DNA of 64,000 bases from Marisa cornuarietis (GCA_004794655.1 SMMW01000080.1:1-64000); one strand, 5' to 3'. Shown: positions 13,901 through 24,700, counted from the first letter of the stretch. Program-made: numbers and translations. Notes: generated by a model from the letters alone, not told the origin.

Positions 13901-16900
13901 TAACAACAGATATATTATCTGCTCTTGACAGTGGTGATGTCTCTCCATTAACCCTACTGGACCTGTCTGCTGCATTTGACACTATAGACCACTCTCTGCT
14001 TCTTCACAGACTCCACACCCTCTACAGGATTTCTGGACCTGCCCTCTCATGGTTCAACTCCTATCTCACTGATAGGACCCAGACTGTGTTAGTTGATGGT
14101 CAGACATCTCGCCCTGCTTCACTTTTCTGTGGCGTTCCCCAAGGCTCAGTACTTGGCCCAGTCCTGTTCATCCTGTATACTAAACCACTTTCATCTTGCA
14201 TCCGGTCTCACCAGGTGTCTCATCAGTCCTATGCAGATGACACGCAGCTTTACTGTTCTATTCCACTGGCTGAGTCTCACTCTGCTATTAGCTCTCTAGA
14301 AGCTTGTATTAGTGATGTCAAGGGCTGGATGGTAAAAAACAAGCTTAAACTAAATGATGATAAAACGGAAGCCCTCTTGTGCCATAGAAGAAGACATCAA
14401 CCTTCACTAGTCAGTCTGCCCAATCACATCAAGGTGGGCGACAGCAACATCACCTTCACGTCATCTGTTAGGAATCTGGGATTTATTGTCACCGCAGACA
14501 TGACCCTTGATAAACATGTTACAGCTGTCTGTCAGTCTGCCTACTATGAGCTCCGTAAGATCAGTGCCATCCGTCACTTTCTCTCTACACGTGCCACCAA
14601 CACTCTTGTCTGTGCGTTTGTTCTTTCACGACTTGACTACTGCAACTCCTTGCTGGCAGGCTGCCCCTCATCCCTCATTCAGAAACTCCAGAGAGTACAG
14701 AACTCCGCTGCACGTCTGGTACTTAGAGCAAGGAAACGGGACCATGTCACTCCTCTCCTTCGTTTCCTACATTGGCTACCCGTCCGTTCTCGCATCCAGT
14801 ACAAACTGTCTGTGCTGTGTTTTAATTTCTTTGCAGGCTCCTGTCCTGACTATTTCTCTGAACTTCTCATCCCTTACTCTCCGGCCAGACAACTCCGCTC
14901 TTCCTCTGACAACCGTACTCTGACTGTTCCTGTCACCAGAACAACAACATATGGTCACAGGACTTTTGGCTACTGTGCTGCAAAACAATAGAACTCTCTT
15001 CCTTTCCATATCCGCCACCTTCCTACAATTGAATCCTTCAAATCTGCACTGAAAACGCACCTCTTCCTTGAGCACTACTCTTAGTCCACAATGCTAGTCC
15101 TTACCCCCCACTTCCCTCTTGCTACTTTACCCATCACTATTTTTCTCTGTTCCTGTTACTTGATGCCTTTTGTTATCTGTTTTTGTCAGTACTGTCGTTT
15201 TCTTTCGTCCCCTGTGTTCTGTATCTACTTAGTCCACGTCTCTTCCCCGTTTTAAGCGCTAAGAGCATACTCTCTACGAGTGTGAATATGCCCTATACAA
15301 ATCTTCACTATTATTATTATTATTTTCAGCACTTCAGGTAAAATTGGCCTCTAGGGTTCTGTCACACAACGTTGCAGCTGGCATATCAATCATGGCAACT
15401 TAAGGAGTGTTGTCAAAAGAGGCCTCTGAGACTGCTTCTTTGTTGAACCCATTGATCAACTGTTTAATGTGTTCAACAGCCTCAGCAAGTTTAGCAGGCA
15501 AACTATGGGTGGTGCCATCTTGGAAAAGTCGGGTCACACAGAGCTCTTGCACCAAACTTTGTGATAGCTGTCGACACTTAAAAGCATTTCATCAAGTATG
15601 ATTGGATGGAAAATTGCTATACAAAGCCTGATTCAACTCTGGGACGATCTTCACAAAACGAAAGAGGTTAAATTCTTCCACAATAGCAGACTAAACCAAG
15701 ACTGTGTAGAAAACCTCTTTTCTCTAACACCAGGAAAAGGACATGGACACTGTCCAAATCTCCGGCAATTTTGGTTTTTTCTGTGCCAGGTAATGGTCGT
15801 TGGTCTCATCATGCAGTGAAAGAAGCAACTGCATCTAAGATGGAGATGACTTTCTCTTGACGCTGAGCAACATCAGTACTCAGCGCACTCCAGCAATTCC
15901 TGATGCAAGATATGAGCTAAGCGAAAGATGTGTAATCTCCCAGAACGCTTTTACCAACTCTGCCAAGAAACTATCGATTACTGAGGACAATATTTTAACA
16001 ATATTTGTACAAAGAAAAGTGTGTCCAGAGTGCAAAGAAATTATTACGGGAAAGCAAGAAGGAACTCTGTTGTCAATCAAGCAGGTACCTCATGCTTGCG
16101 ATAGGCTACTAGTCGTCGTAACATCTCAGCTGGTAACGTTGGTGGAGGATTTTGAAATTATAATCAGAAAATCTTAACAGCTCCTCCACATGGACTGAAC
16201 GAGAGCTCAATTTCTGGAACGTTTTGAATAGAAATCGAGTTCGCTCATATGTCCATCCATCAAATGTATACCAGGCAGTCTTGTTGCTCAATTGTTTTTT
16301 ATTTTAATACGGCTGCACTTTAAACAATAAACACTTTTCTGCAGAATCTGCAAGGAAACATAGAAAAATGTTGAAACTGAAACATCTGTAAATATACGTG
16401 TACATATTTTATATTTTTGCACAGGCAATGGGTGTAAGAGGTTTTAGATATGTAACAACCACAATCTCTTCGTGTGAAAATAAATCTGTCCAGTTAGAGT
16501 TACTTGCAAAACCAATGCTAATGTAGACATGAAATGTTTCTTCTTTTTTCTTCTAATTGATAGAAATTGCCCCATTGAATTGTGTTTTCAAGCTCTATTT
16601 CTAAAAAGTATGAAAGCATGCACTCCTGTGTGTGTGTTGCCAGTACATGATGGTCAGAACAAAGGCACGAGCAGCTAGCGACCTTTACTGCCCTGAAGGG
16701 GGAGTGGCCCTGCACACGTGACCATCGCCTGACTTCAGGCTCTCATATAACAGTGGTAGCTCTTGGTATCTTCTTTGATCGAAACATGAACTCAAGGCCA
16801 ACAACCCTGTCTTGGGTTGAACACTGTGCCACTGGCCTTCTCTATGAAATCTTTTAAAATATACTCTCAATTTTATTTTAACTGGGAAGCACAATACCAA

Positions 16901-19900
16901 CAAGAGGTAGCACAATTAAAAAGTTTAGAATAAATCTGCAAGCTGTGCTACCAATCGTTTTAAAACGAAAAGGAACAATTTATTTATTTATTAGATTATG
17001 ACTAATCATTTGCTAGCAGCTTTCCATTATTGACAAGTTTCCTAGGCCCTCTGCAAAGTTTGAAAAACAGACTCAACTAGTCAGCTGCATGCTTATTCAT
17101 AATGGCATCCACACACCCAAAGCCAATACTGCTTGTAATTACCCCCAGCTCTGATAAGCCACAATAAAAAGATCACAGCGGGCTTTTACAAATTTTTGTA
17201 AGACCAAAGTCAGTCTCAAAACGTGATTAAAAAAAGACATATCTCATATCTTAATGTGCAGCTATAATTATACGTAACAAGGTTACGTTACACATTTACT
17301 ACGTGACTGCACTGGGTCAGTAAATGACATTCAAAGATCAGAAACATCACTTACTTCCTTCTCTTAGGTGATCTCTCCCTTGATCTACTGTGACCCCCTT
17401 TTAAAGATGGCTGGATTTCCCTCAAAAGCACTTCATCCATGGGACCTGATATATTGCAAGTAACTTAGTTCATGATTTCATAACATAAAAATTAAAAGAT
17501 GATAAAATGGACTAATATTTTAATAGTTGAATTTTCCCCTTAATATCTACTTCATGTTCCTTTGAACAATCAAATTTATACAAATGGACAAAGAATGTAT
17601 ATTAGAGAAGTTACGCTAACAGAATTTACTTCCCTTTTATCCAAGAAAAATTAAAGCAGAATTAATTTCACGTCACAGAAAATTTGGCTGGTTAATTGTC
17701 TTTTTGAAAACGTCTTCCCATTACATTTCACACAAACCTGAAAGAAAAAAAAACCATCCCAGATTCTACGATAAGACCCGTCATGTTCATACAGCACCCA
17801 ACTACCTTTCTTTAACTCATACTCATCGTTGTCCGTTACCTGATAATGTATTCCCACATGCTGTTGCATTGCCAGATTCGTCCACCTCTATATTAGCACC
17901 TACATCGAGGTTCTCTTCTATCACTTGTATGCTATTTTCATCTCCTCTTGAATGACCCTCCTGTTCCTTAGTCTTAACATAAGCAACATTTTCAACAGTC
18001 CTTGACACATTATCCTCCCTCTGCACCAGGGGTAGCTCTAAGCTCTCTTCTTGTCTTCTGTCTACAACCCCATTCAACCCTGTGTCTTCATCTTTTTGGT
18101 TTGAAGACTCACCCCTTCTGCCCTGCTCTGTCAACTCCACTGCGCTTTTCCCGCAATCTTTTACCACTTCATAACAGTTTGCTATGGATGGGTTGATGAT
18201 GTGCAAATCTAATGCAGCAGGTGTGATGGATGTGGACACAATACTTCCATGTCGTTGACCAGGCTCAGAACCAGCTCTACTAGTGGAGGACTCATCTATA
18301 TTTAGCAACCTAGATGCTGATTCTTCATCACCAGATTGCAAAAGAATCTGACTTCCACCATTTTTGTAGAATGGTGACTGAGAAATTTTAGCTGGTACGC
18401 ATGCTTTACTGTTCCTACAAGAAGAATCTTTTCTTGTCACTGGAACAGAAAGCGAAGTCTTTAGGATGCCTGAACAACACACTAATGGACTGTCTGCATT
18501 GGAATGAGATATGTCATTGCGCAAAGCTAATGATGGCGAGGAAGAAAAAGCTGGTGGTCCTATTACTGCAGAAATGGTGTCTTCACAGACAGTTACATCC
18601 TGGTCAAGATCAGATGACACCAAAATATCTTTATCCGGATACATTTCTGTGATATCTGTACATGCTGGTAAGCTGACAGGAATGCTGGTATGTACAACTG
18701 TGTTTACCTCACATGGAGGAGCAAAAGAAGCAGTCTGCTGCTCAGACGTGGATATAGTCATCAATGCACTGGATGTACCTAAAGTAATGGGTGTATCAGA
18801 AATGCATTCACCAGATTGTCTACCAGCACTGACAGACACAATGCTTGCACCAGTGGTACTGGTTGTATAGGTGTTGGATCCGATGGTTCTGCTCACTGTT
18901 ACTGTGGTATTGCCAGATATCAAAACAGAAGCACTAACAGCAGGACTAAGTATGTTCACTCCTCTCCCCAATGTATGATGCTGGGCAGGTCCTGTTTGTT
19001 GACCTTTTGTTGCAAAACCCTGATGGGAAGCAGAAGCTAGTCCTGTCGGAGGAGTAACTTGACAGTCCATTCTTATTTCATCATTTGCCTCATCTGGCAT
19101 CACACTTGTATCTCTATCTAGAACTGATACTATGTCCCCAACAGAACCAGAACCTGTACTATCAAGTCTGAAGGCACTGAAATTACTGAAAGATGATGAA
19201 GTCCTTGCAACGGATGAACATGGAACTGTGCCATTTATTCGTCTTCTTGCTTGTTTAAGAAGGCGTGAGGTGCGTGTCGACTGTGTTTCACCTCCTTGCA
19301 ATCTAAACTGACACGAGCTTGCTTGTTTCTTCAGAGTGGTAACAACAGACTCCAGCTGATTCCATAGGCCTGAGACAGCTACTGAGCTATGCTCTGCATG
19401 GACAGCTGTATATCGAGCAAAAGAGAAAACAAAATGACAAAGTTTAATAACTAAATATACTTTACTTTCTGTCAAAACAAGAATAAGCTGCTACAAGAAA
19501 TTTCTAAATTTGTAAATTATTTTTAAATACTGAGCAGGCCATGCAAAATAGAAACATCTCCAAGTGATCAGAAGTGGAATGAAATGGACCACTTTTATAT
19601 GGCTCCCCGTGTACATACCAATTAAGCATGAGTTGCAATTTATGCATGAGATGATTCCCAGGAAATTTCATGAAAATTGAAGATTTGTATTAAATGAAAA
19701 CATTTCTTTTTTTTTTAGCAACCTTTGTTTTGTGGATGCAAAGTTTTGAGAATGTGTTGACTTATTTCAAATGCCTGCATCTATACTTGCAACATTATAA
19801 CACTTTAACAGAAGTACTGGGCAAAGTAATCACTAAAACATTTTCAAAAGCACAATACTGTATACAATTCATTGTCAATAAGAGACAAAAGGTAGATGAC

Positions 19901-21450
19901 CAAGCATAATTTCTAATTCAAATCTTTCTTTGTGTGTGTAAAAGAGAGAGAGAGAGCTTCACCCTTGAGCTGGTGTATCCCTTGTGATTATAAACATACA
20001 GTAGCTAAAAGTGATATAAAATTCAAGAATTAAAAAAGTGCATCTCATCTACAATCTCTATGGCCCAAAATAGAAAACAATAATAAAATTTAAATTTTGT
20101 TTGTTAACTTCAGCAAAGTTATGCAGCCATAGCATAAGTCGACTTGACCAAATTATTATCTATGCAGTATGTAATAATTTGGCCATGAAATAAGTGATGT
20201 ACTCTTCTTTCTCGTCTAAGGTTGATGCATGTCAATCTTGTGTCTGCACGCATGTGCATCCATATGTAAAGAGATATCGGCATCAATACAAATCTGAGTT
20301 TTCTACATATTCTTACATCTTCATATTTTTAACACTTTATAAGCCATAGGCTGTGCCATGCTGATTGCTCTATTACATAAATTAAGCAAAGAATTTTTTG
20401 TTCTCACTCATACATAGGTATCCATGTGCCAAATCTAACACTGACTACTTTTCATTTGATAACAATGGTGGCTGACCAGATGCTTTTTCCCTTTGTATGC
20501 AAACAACTAGCAACAGATGTGTCAGTACACTGGATAGTAACTTCTGTACATAGTCGTTGAATCGACTGAGGGATGTGATCGTATTCACCATGGCTATGGG
20601 CAAATTGACTCAGGGTCATCATCAAATCGACCAGCAGCCAATTTTCCAGCTGCTCTCATGAGACTATAACTGTATGAAAGAAACGCAGTGTTAACATATT
20701 ATCATTAATTTTAAGAAAAATTGAAGATGAGAAGTATGCTACGGTGTTCTCCCTTTCCCCAGCATCTTTACCTGTGCAATTTTAGATCTTACCATTCAAT
20801 TTGAGCTGTGCATATTCCTGAAGCATCATCAATAAAGTCAAGCCCATGATAGCTGTGGGATACTCTGTTCCACTTCGCAGAAGTGCCTCATATTCCCTCA
20901 AGTGGTTACACTCTTTTAGGAATACTCTATATGTCTTCACGTAATTTTCTTCCTTTAGATAACCTTTAGGGAAAAAAAATAGAAGACCAAACTTGATCAA
21001 ATGAAAGACATTCGTTCTTCCCGATATCACCTTAACCAAGCGAACGTGAGCATTCAGAGGATATTTTTTTAATCATACCTTATCTATGTTGCATCAACTC
21101 AATTTCGTATCTGCACTGAAAGACTGAACCATATACCTTGTGTTTTCACCTTCGCGTTTAATATGAAGCCTTTGACCAGTAGCAGTTTGCTGTGTCTAAG
21201 TGCTTCTAGTCTTGAAAAGTTATATTTATTTGGCCATTATTTACTTAAGGTGCCAGTATAGAATAATAATAAATAAATAATACTCAAAGCTTGCAAAGGC
21301 GCGTTTAATTCTTTACATTTACTCTCTCCAACTCCCTCTCTCTTTTGTCTGTATGTCGAATGCAATTTCATGTAATGTTTCTTTACCCAGTACAAGTCTT
21401 GCTATTTCTGATGGAAGAAAATAACGTGTGCACTCCTTATTATTATTCAT
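43..21450 (-). CDS. NPAT: NPAT orthologue (histone-gene transcription coactivator), ten coding exons, 3' end off window
   Basis: Coding exons in transcript order, all with AG/GT borders and matching phases: 21450-21387, 20963-20793, 19405-17840, 17445-17355, 11463-11370, 8891-8691, 8092-7996, 6737-3000, 2682-2554, 1950-43. They encode about 2,686 residues; human NPAT has about 1,430, so this is a strongly enlarged orthologue. Exons 1-2 carry the LisH domain (LPSEIARLVLG joined to YLKEENY, then VFLKEC). Exon 3 opens with the conserved SGLWNQLESVVTTLKKQ region. Exons 6-7 match a conserved NPAT block (LVERLADNINRSL, EEFLNT, then MPEEAVNDII and SDPIFQSLFELF). Known family role: nuclear cyclin E-CDK2 substrate at histone locus bodies that activates S-phase histone genes. 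The start is the ATG at 21450, in frame with LisH. A good donor (GTGAGC) at 42 shows that more exons lie left of the window. Confidence 0.92.
681..770 (-). repeat. 3 x 30-bp coding minisatellite in NPAT exon 10
   Basis: Three consecutive 30-bp units each begin CCCATAGC on the plus strand and encode the decapeptide AN(N/S)(K/R)PV(Q/E)AMG on the minus strand. Units differ at a few bases only, so this is a recent in-frame expansion. Confidence 0.93.
2385..2432 (+). repeat. Short interspersed repeat fragment in NPAT intron 9
   Basis: GGCTGGCTGCCTTGCCGTGATATTGCC resembles motifs near 39538 (GGCTGCTTTGTCATTATACAGCC) and 43877 (AGCTGCCTTGTCGTGATATAGCC). It looks like part of a SINE-type repeat. The rest of this 603-bp intron (1951-2553) shows nothing recognisable. 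Confidence 0.4.
2554..2682 (-). CDS. NPAT: NPAT exon 9 (129 bp, repeats the end motif of exon 8)
   Basis: Acceptor TTGCAG and donor GTAAGT bound a 43-codon exon that joins exons 8 and 10 in phase 1. It ends in KQGPLRRIKPITLSRTTS, closely matching the exon 8 end EKHGPFRRVRPITLSLKAQ. The same basic motif stands about six codons before each donor, which suggests an exon duplication. Confidence 0.82.
3000..6737 (-). CDS. NPAT: NPAT exon 8 (giant 3.7-kb exon rich in CDK sites)
   Basis: Acceptor GTTTCAG and donor GTAAGT bound a 3,738-bp exon covering about residues 762-2007. The chain is Ser/Thr/Gln-rich and probably disordered. It contains many proline-directed sites: three SPRK motifs (KSPRKQE, TSPRKKS, CSPRKEG) plus SPLRK, TPSKR, TPSKK, TPHKS and TPERN. 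SPxK/R is the CDK2 consensus, and NPAT is a known cyclin E-CDK2 target. Two PDLN motifs (about 6350 and 5195) and one SPGKSAVL motif (about 5890) recur in exon 10. The exon ends with GPFRRVRPITLS, repeated at the end of exon 9. Confidence 0.9.
7239..7855 (+). mobile_element. 5'-truncated LINE family A 3' end in NPAT intron 7
   Basis: The reading frame ITPLL-FLHWLPIRSRIQYKL, then VLCFNFFAGSCP, matches the C-terminal part of the LINEs at 12-15 kb and 45-47 kb. It ends with the shared hairpin (AGCGCT at 7783, GCGCT at 7818) and (ATT)n. It keeps TGG at 7509-7511 in the QWNS motif where the other two copies have TAG. It lies antisense to NPAT. Confidence 0.88.
7996..17445 (-). CDS. NPAT: NPAT exons 4-7 (nuclear localisation signal and conserved helical block)
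   Basis: Exons are 17445-17355 (91 bp), 11463-11370 (94 bp), 8891-8691 (201 bp) and 8092-7996 (97 bp). The exon 4/5 junction creates a basic cluster, SPKRRKKPPKKRRESV, a likely nuclear localisation signal. Exon 6 has DRIINNPQLVERLADNINRS and EEFLNT. Exon 7 has MPEEAVNDIIRVTRSDP and QSLFELFNT. Both correspond to the conserved block of human NPAT that contains KLAENINKFL and SDPAFQALFDLF. The 5.9-kb intron between exons 4 and 5 holds a LINE and a P-like transposase remnant. The 1.2-kb intron after exon 7 holds a LINE fragment. Confidence 0.9.
9450..9756. repeat. Unclassified A-rich interspersed repeat in NPAT intron 5
   Basis: A 300-bp segment without coding capacity. It begins with a GGTTGGTTGGTTG run and CAACTAAGGCTATATCAAGACGAG-like sequence, and ends abruptly at a LINE family A tail at 9757. 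A related start (CATCTAAGGCAATATCA) occurs at 11706, just upstream of the long LINE. This suggests shared repeat material, but the class is unknown. Confidence 0.35.
9757..10130 (+). mobile_element. Two adjoining LINE 3' tails (types A and B)
   Basis: 9757-9977 matches the last 220 bp of LINE family A, including the hairpin at 9910 and ATT tail. 9978-10130 ends in GTGATCATGTGCTATATAAATCACATTATT, a variant tail also found at 39830-39895. Both are non-coding 3' fragments in the intron between NPAT exons 6 and 5. The rest of that intron (10131-11369) shows nothing recognisable beyond a short AC run near 11271. Confidence 0.7.
12106..13727 (+). pseudogene. LINE family A endonuclease and N-terminal RT frame
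   Basis: The frame is open from about 12106 to 13727. It covers the endonuclease (FIITVTWLKQHGDESV, GGGIAIIYRSS, ILLGDVNVHFDN, SSDHYCVLIDEL) and the linker to RT. After about 13672 the frame reads out of register (PISVQECGGEA) because of one inserted C, and it ends at 13727. The RT continues in another frame from 13645. It probably cannot make a full-length product. Confidence 0.85.
13645..14991 (+). pseudogene. LINE family A reverse transcriptase frame
   Basis: A 448-codon frame with RT motifs in order: [18 protein letters not shown]-like region, AAFDTIDH, GVPQGSVLGPVLF, YADDTQLY, LNDDKTEALL and NLGFIVTADMTLDKHV. It then has the C-terminal SRLDYCNSLLAGCP and LHWLPVRSRIQYKL segments. It ends at TAG 14989-14991. 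The copy at 7.5 kb shows the frame originally ran about 30 codons further. Confidence 0.88.
15330..16190 (+). pseudogene. P-element/THAP9-like transposase remnant
   Basis: Broken frames on the plus strand show the order of the C-terminal half of P-type transposases: VKLASRVLSHNVAAGIS, then TASLLN (15337-15500), then SRLNQDCVENLFS followed by GKGHG (15695-15745), then LLTLSNIST (15850-15880), and a cysteine-bearing segment with VCPECKEIITGKQE (16020-16060). Several stops and frameshifts interrupt it. It abuts the (ATT)n tail of the preceding LINE. I did not see a THAP domain or terminal repeats. The family call rests on motif order and is moderately sure. Confidence 0.6.
16191..17354. other. 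Intronic sequence of NPAT intron 4 with nothing recognisable
   Basis: About 1.2 kb between the P-like remnant and NPAT exon 4. Short open frames occur on both strands but carry no motif I recognise. It may contain more of the P-like element. Confidence 0.5.
17840..19405 (-). CDS. NPAT: NPAT exon 3 (1,566-bp low-complexity exon)
   Basis: This exon runs from acceptor ATACAG to donor GTAACG and covers roughly residues 79-600. Its start (AVHAEHSSVA, SGLWNQLESVVTTLKKQ) corresponds to the helical segment that follows LisH in vertebrate NPAT. It is followed by a basic stretch (SRLLKQARRRINGT) and then a long Ser/Thr/Val-rich region with no recognisable fold. Vertebrate NPAT has no comparably large exon here in my recollection, so part of the size gain lies in this exon. 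Confidence 0.88.
19406..20792. other. NPAT intron 2, no feature recognised
   Basis: AT-rich intron with a short AG run near 19944. No coding motif, repeat family or structural element was recognised. Confidence 0.6.
20793..21450 (-). CDS. NPAT: NPAT exons 1 and 2 (start codon, LisH domain)
   Basis: Exon 1 (21450-21387, 64 bp) codes 21 residues plus one base and ends at donor GTAAAG. Exon 2 (20963-20793, 171 bp) begins after acceptor CCTAAAG. The joined product has the LisH core: PSEIARLVLG-YLKEENYVKT, then VFLKEC. LisH is a dimerisation motif, and in NPAT it is needed for histone locus body assembly. An open frame continues upstream of exon 2 through intron sequence (to about 21039), but the splice phase and the LisH match identify the real exon 1 at 21.4 kb. 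Confidence 0.9.
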
Positions 21451-21774
21451 TGTCTTGGATGATCACACTTTGTAATTCTTGAAGATCAAGCCATTTCGGC
21501 GTACATGTACACATTGGTTTATCCTCTCCAAAAGATGGCGGCAAAACAACAGACTGAATGCTGATTGTCGTAACTACACTGATAGTTACTTTTAGAAAGT
21601 TAAATTAAAACATATGCCAAGTAAAATTGAAAAAAGGAAGCAAGATATCGTGTGTTTCATATAATTTATTAATTCAGTAAAATCTTTTATTTGGGGCAAT
21701 GTCACATGCGGCGAGACCACTCTCACAGGGCAAAGGGCAAGAACAAAACCCGACTGAATGTAAACATTGGGGAA
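21451..21774. promoter_or_regulatory. Divergent NPAT/PEX7 promoter interval
   Basis: Only 324 bp separate the NPAT ATG (minus, 21450) from the PEX7 ATG (plus, 21775). The interval contains AAGATGGCGGC at 21532-21542, matching the YY1 consensus used by many housekeeping promoters, and inverted CCAAT boxes (ATTGG) at 21513-21517 and 21766-21770. No TATA box stands at an obvious position. It must hold both transcription starts unless additional non-coding exons exist. An upstream in-frame ATG at 21706 could extend PEX7 by 23 residues. Confidence 0.75.
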
Positions 21775-24700
21775 ATGCCCAGTTTCCGAACACCGGGAAG
21801 ACATGGATATTCGGTTCAGTTTTCTCCTTACTTTCCGCACAGGCTTGCTTGTGCATCTTGCCAGTATTATGGTATAGCAGGTATTAAGACCTCAGTCCAA
21901 CATGCTTTTAGCAAACGTTCACAGAACCCGGTGATTTATTAAAGAAAGAGTTGTGGAAAGTACACTTACACCCTTGTGCAAATTAATTGAAAGAAAAGCG
22001 GAAAACAGCAAAAAATCAGTTTGTTCAGGTTTTCTGTAAGAATAATATTAATACACACAAATCAGTATATGATATGACCTCGATATTTCAGCAGCAATTT
22101 TTTGCAATTTGGCATTGAATCCACCAATTTTGAGCAGTACGTCTTGCTGGATTTTAGGGTCTTTGTACTACACTTTTATTAAGGCCTGAATCAGCTTCTC
22201 CATAGTCCACGCAGGCGCTGCTTACAGAAAGACCACAAGTTCTCAATGGGGGTAAGATCAGGAGAGTTTCCAGGCCACTGCAGTTTATTTGATTATCCTT
22301 GAAAGATTTATTTTCTTTTGCAGTATGACATGGGGCCAGATCTTGCTGGAAAACTTCAGATCCATTAGGGAATAACCTGTTCAGGTCTGGAACAAGTCTT
22401 GTGCTGAGGAGCTCAGTGTATTGCTTTGAGCGCATCATGCCAATGACTGGGTGTAGGGAACCAACGCCATAATAGCTAAAACATCCCCAAAACATATTCT
22501 TTTTTGGGGGTATTTCACACATTGGTCGATGTGGACATTGCGCAGCTTTTTACCAGGGGACTTATGAATGTGCAGACTTTGCTGTCCCTGAACGAAGAAA
22601 TGACTTTCATCACTAAAAATAACCATTCTCCATACTTCCGGAGTCCAGTGCTTGTAATTCTGTCCCCATTTGTAATACTTGACTTTCATCAGTTTGGTCA
22701 CGAGTTTCTTTTTCACTGGTCTGTCAGTGCCTTCAAATGGTCAATGAACTTATTTATATTCCTTTAGCTTTCAGATCACATTGTAAGGCATCACTGGTTT
22801 TTCTAGGATCTTTTACACTTTCCCTGATCAAGAAGGTGTCTTCGCTATTTCTCTGTAGGTCTTTCCACTGTGCTCATGCACAGTCACAATACATGCAAGC
22901 TTTTTTGGTGTAACATCCATGTTAGAAGGCATCTGGTTTGGAAATGATCGGATATACTGCTTATAAATATGGTGCAATCATTTATGACACAAAGCATCAA
23001 CATTACTGCATTATCCTTGAAAGTGTTGGCTTCACATTACAAAGTAAACATACTGTCATGGAATAAAAGCAAACACGGTTAAAATATATATATATATATA
23101 TATAGCTTAATAAAGCAGCTTAAGTACACACAAAAAAATGACCAAGTGGAGTTTGTTTCAATTAATTTGCACAAGGGTGTACAGTATCAGACTGTCTTTA
23201 GAGCTGGTCTTAAACCATATCAACGCACTCTTATTTAAACTAGGTGATTACAATAACTTGTGTATACAGTATGCCTGTGCAGTGCATGTTTAGATCAATT
23301 TTATTTAAGTATCACGATATTTAGCTACCAGTTTTTAGCTTGAAATTCAGTCTAGACTTGTTAACATGCCGTCATCCATCCAACACATTCTTTTGAATAA
23401 TAGAGAAAGTTATGATCCACAACATCCACATCCAATAGTACTCTATCTATGTAACACCGACTGGATAAGCGATATTTCACCACAAAGAGTTTGAGCTCCA
23501 ATTTAAAATAACCTCTTGAACCAACACAGCCACCAGTCAGAATACTAAAGTCTGCAATACTAATCGAACTTCTACACCTAACTGCTTTGCCTTTTTTCAT
23601 AACATGGGTTTGTAATGAGACCACTCTTTGATATAGCATTTACAAACCAAAGGTGAAGTACTTCTTCCATTTCTTAGGCATATTTTATGACAAATTTTGT
23701 ACCAGCCACCTGCTTTCCTTTATTCACAAATATGGCAAAGAGGGGTAAGGTTTGTGGCTTTTTAGAAGTAATAATGTTTGAAGAGATGCATGTATGGGTA
23801 CTCTCCTCTCTCCCATGATAGAAAAAAAAACATTAAATAGCGAGCATTAAATCTCAAAGGACACATTCAAAGTGTTTAAAAAAACATTACATTTTAAAGC
23901 ATTCGTTATATCAGCAGTCAAGTATTTTTTTGTGCAGGAACTGGTTCACTGTTTGTGCTTGACATTGCACATAATGGAATGAACCCAGTGCAAGTATTTG
24001 AATACAGTGATGGTCTTTTTGATGTGGCATGGGCAGAAAATAATGAACATCTGCTTGTAACAGCAGCTGGTGATGGATCCATACAAGTGTGGGATATTAT
24101 GCAGCCTCAGGTCAAACTTATTTTGTCTACTTTCTGTGCCTTATACAGAAGTAAAACTATGATGTCTTCAGCGACATTTTCAGTTAATATTTTTTAACAG
24201 GCATATTTGCTCTAGCTAGTCCCTCATTAATCATTCCTGTTGCATACTTGGTCCTTTTGGCAATTTAAATTTTCATTTTACAAACAGTAGGAAATGTACA
24301 CAAACATTGTACTTTCATAATTGTGTGCACATTTTTTTTTTGAGAGAAAGAATCGATGGGGATTACAGTATAACAAAATTTTGTGTGTATGCTTGGTTGC
24401 CTGCTTGAAAGTATGAGAATTAGTGAAAGGGTTATTTAATTCAATCAGTTATCATTTTTAAAATGATTTTTCATACCTTTTTCAAGTTTCCTTTTGTATT
24501 TCATCAGGCTCCTATAAAAATATTTAAAGAACATGCAAAAGAGGTAATTATAGTTTTTATTTCTTATCTTGTCTAGCAGAAAATGTTTTTATAATACTAT
24601 TATAAAATAAAAATTAAATATTAGCAGTGATACACTTAAATACAACAAGCAGTTTTGAAATGCACAGTACTGATTTTAATTACTAATTATTTCAGTATAA

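Larger units (their letters stand above)
11700..15325 (+). mobile_element. Near full-length LINE family A (CR1/Jockey-like), antisense in NPAT intron 4
   Basis: The element has an AP-endonuclease region (open from about 12106; LHVGLFNAQSV, then LGDVNVHF and SSDHYCV), then reverse transcriptase ([68 protein letters not shown]) and a C-terminal HWLPVRSRIQYKL domain. The 3' end has a hairpin (AGCGCT at 15255) and (ATT)n. Two defects are visible: one extra C near 13672 shifts the frame relative to the copy at 46130, and a TAG at 14989-14991 interrupts the QWNS motif. The 5' limit is uncertain. No separate ORF1 was seen. Confidence 0.92.

Noticed and set aside
20964..21039. Open frame continuing upstream of NPAT exon 2, suggesting a longer exon
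   Set aside because: The splice phase and a perfect LisH continuation place exon 1 at 21387-21450; the acceptor CCTAAAG precedes 20963.
22504..22767. Plus-strand frame inside PEX7 intron 1
   Set aside because: Antisense shadow of the Tc1-like transposase.
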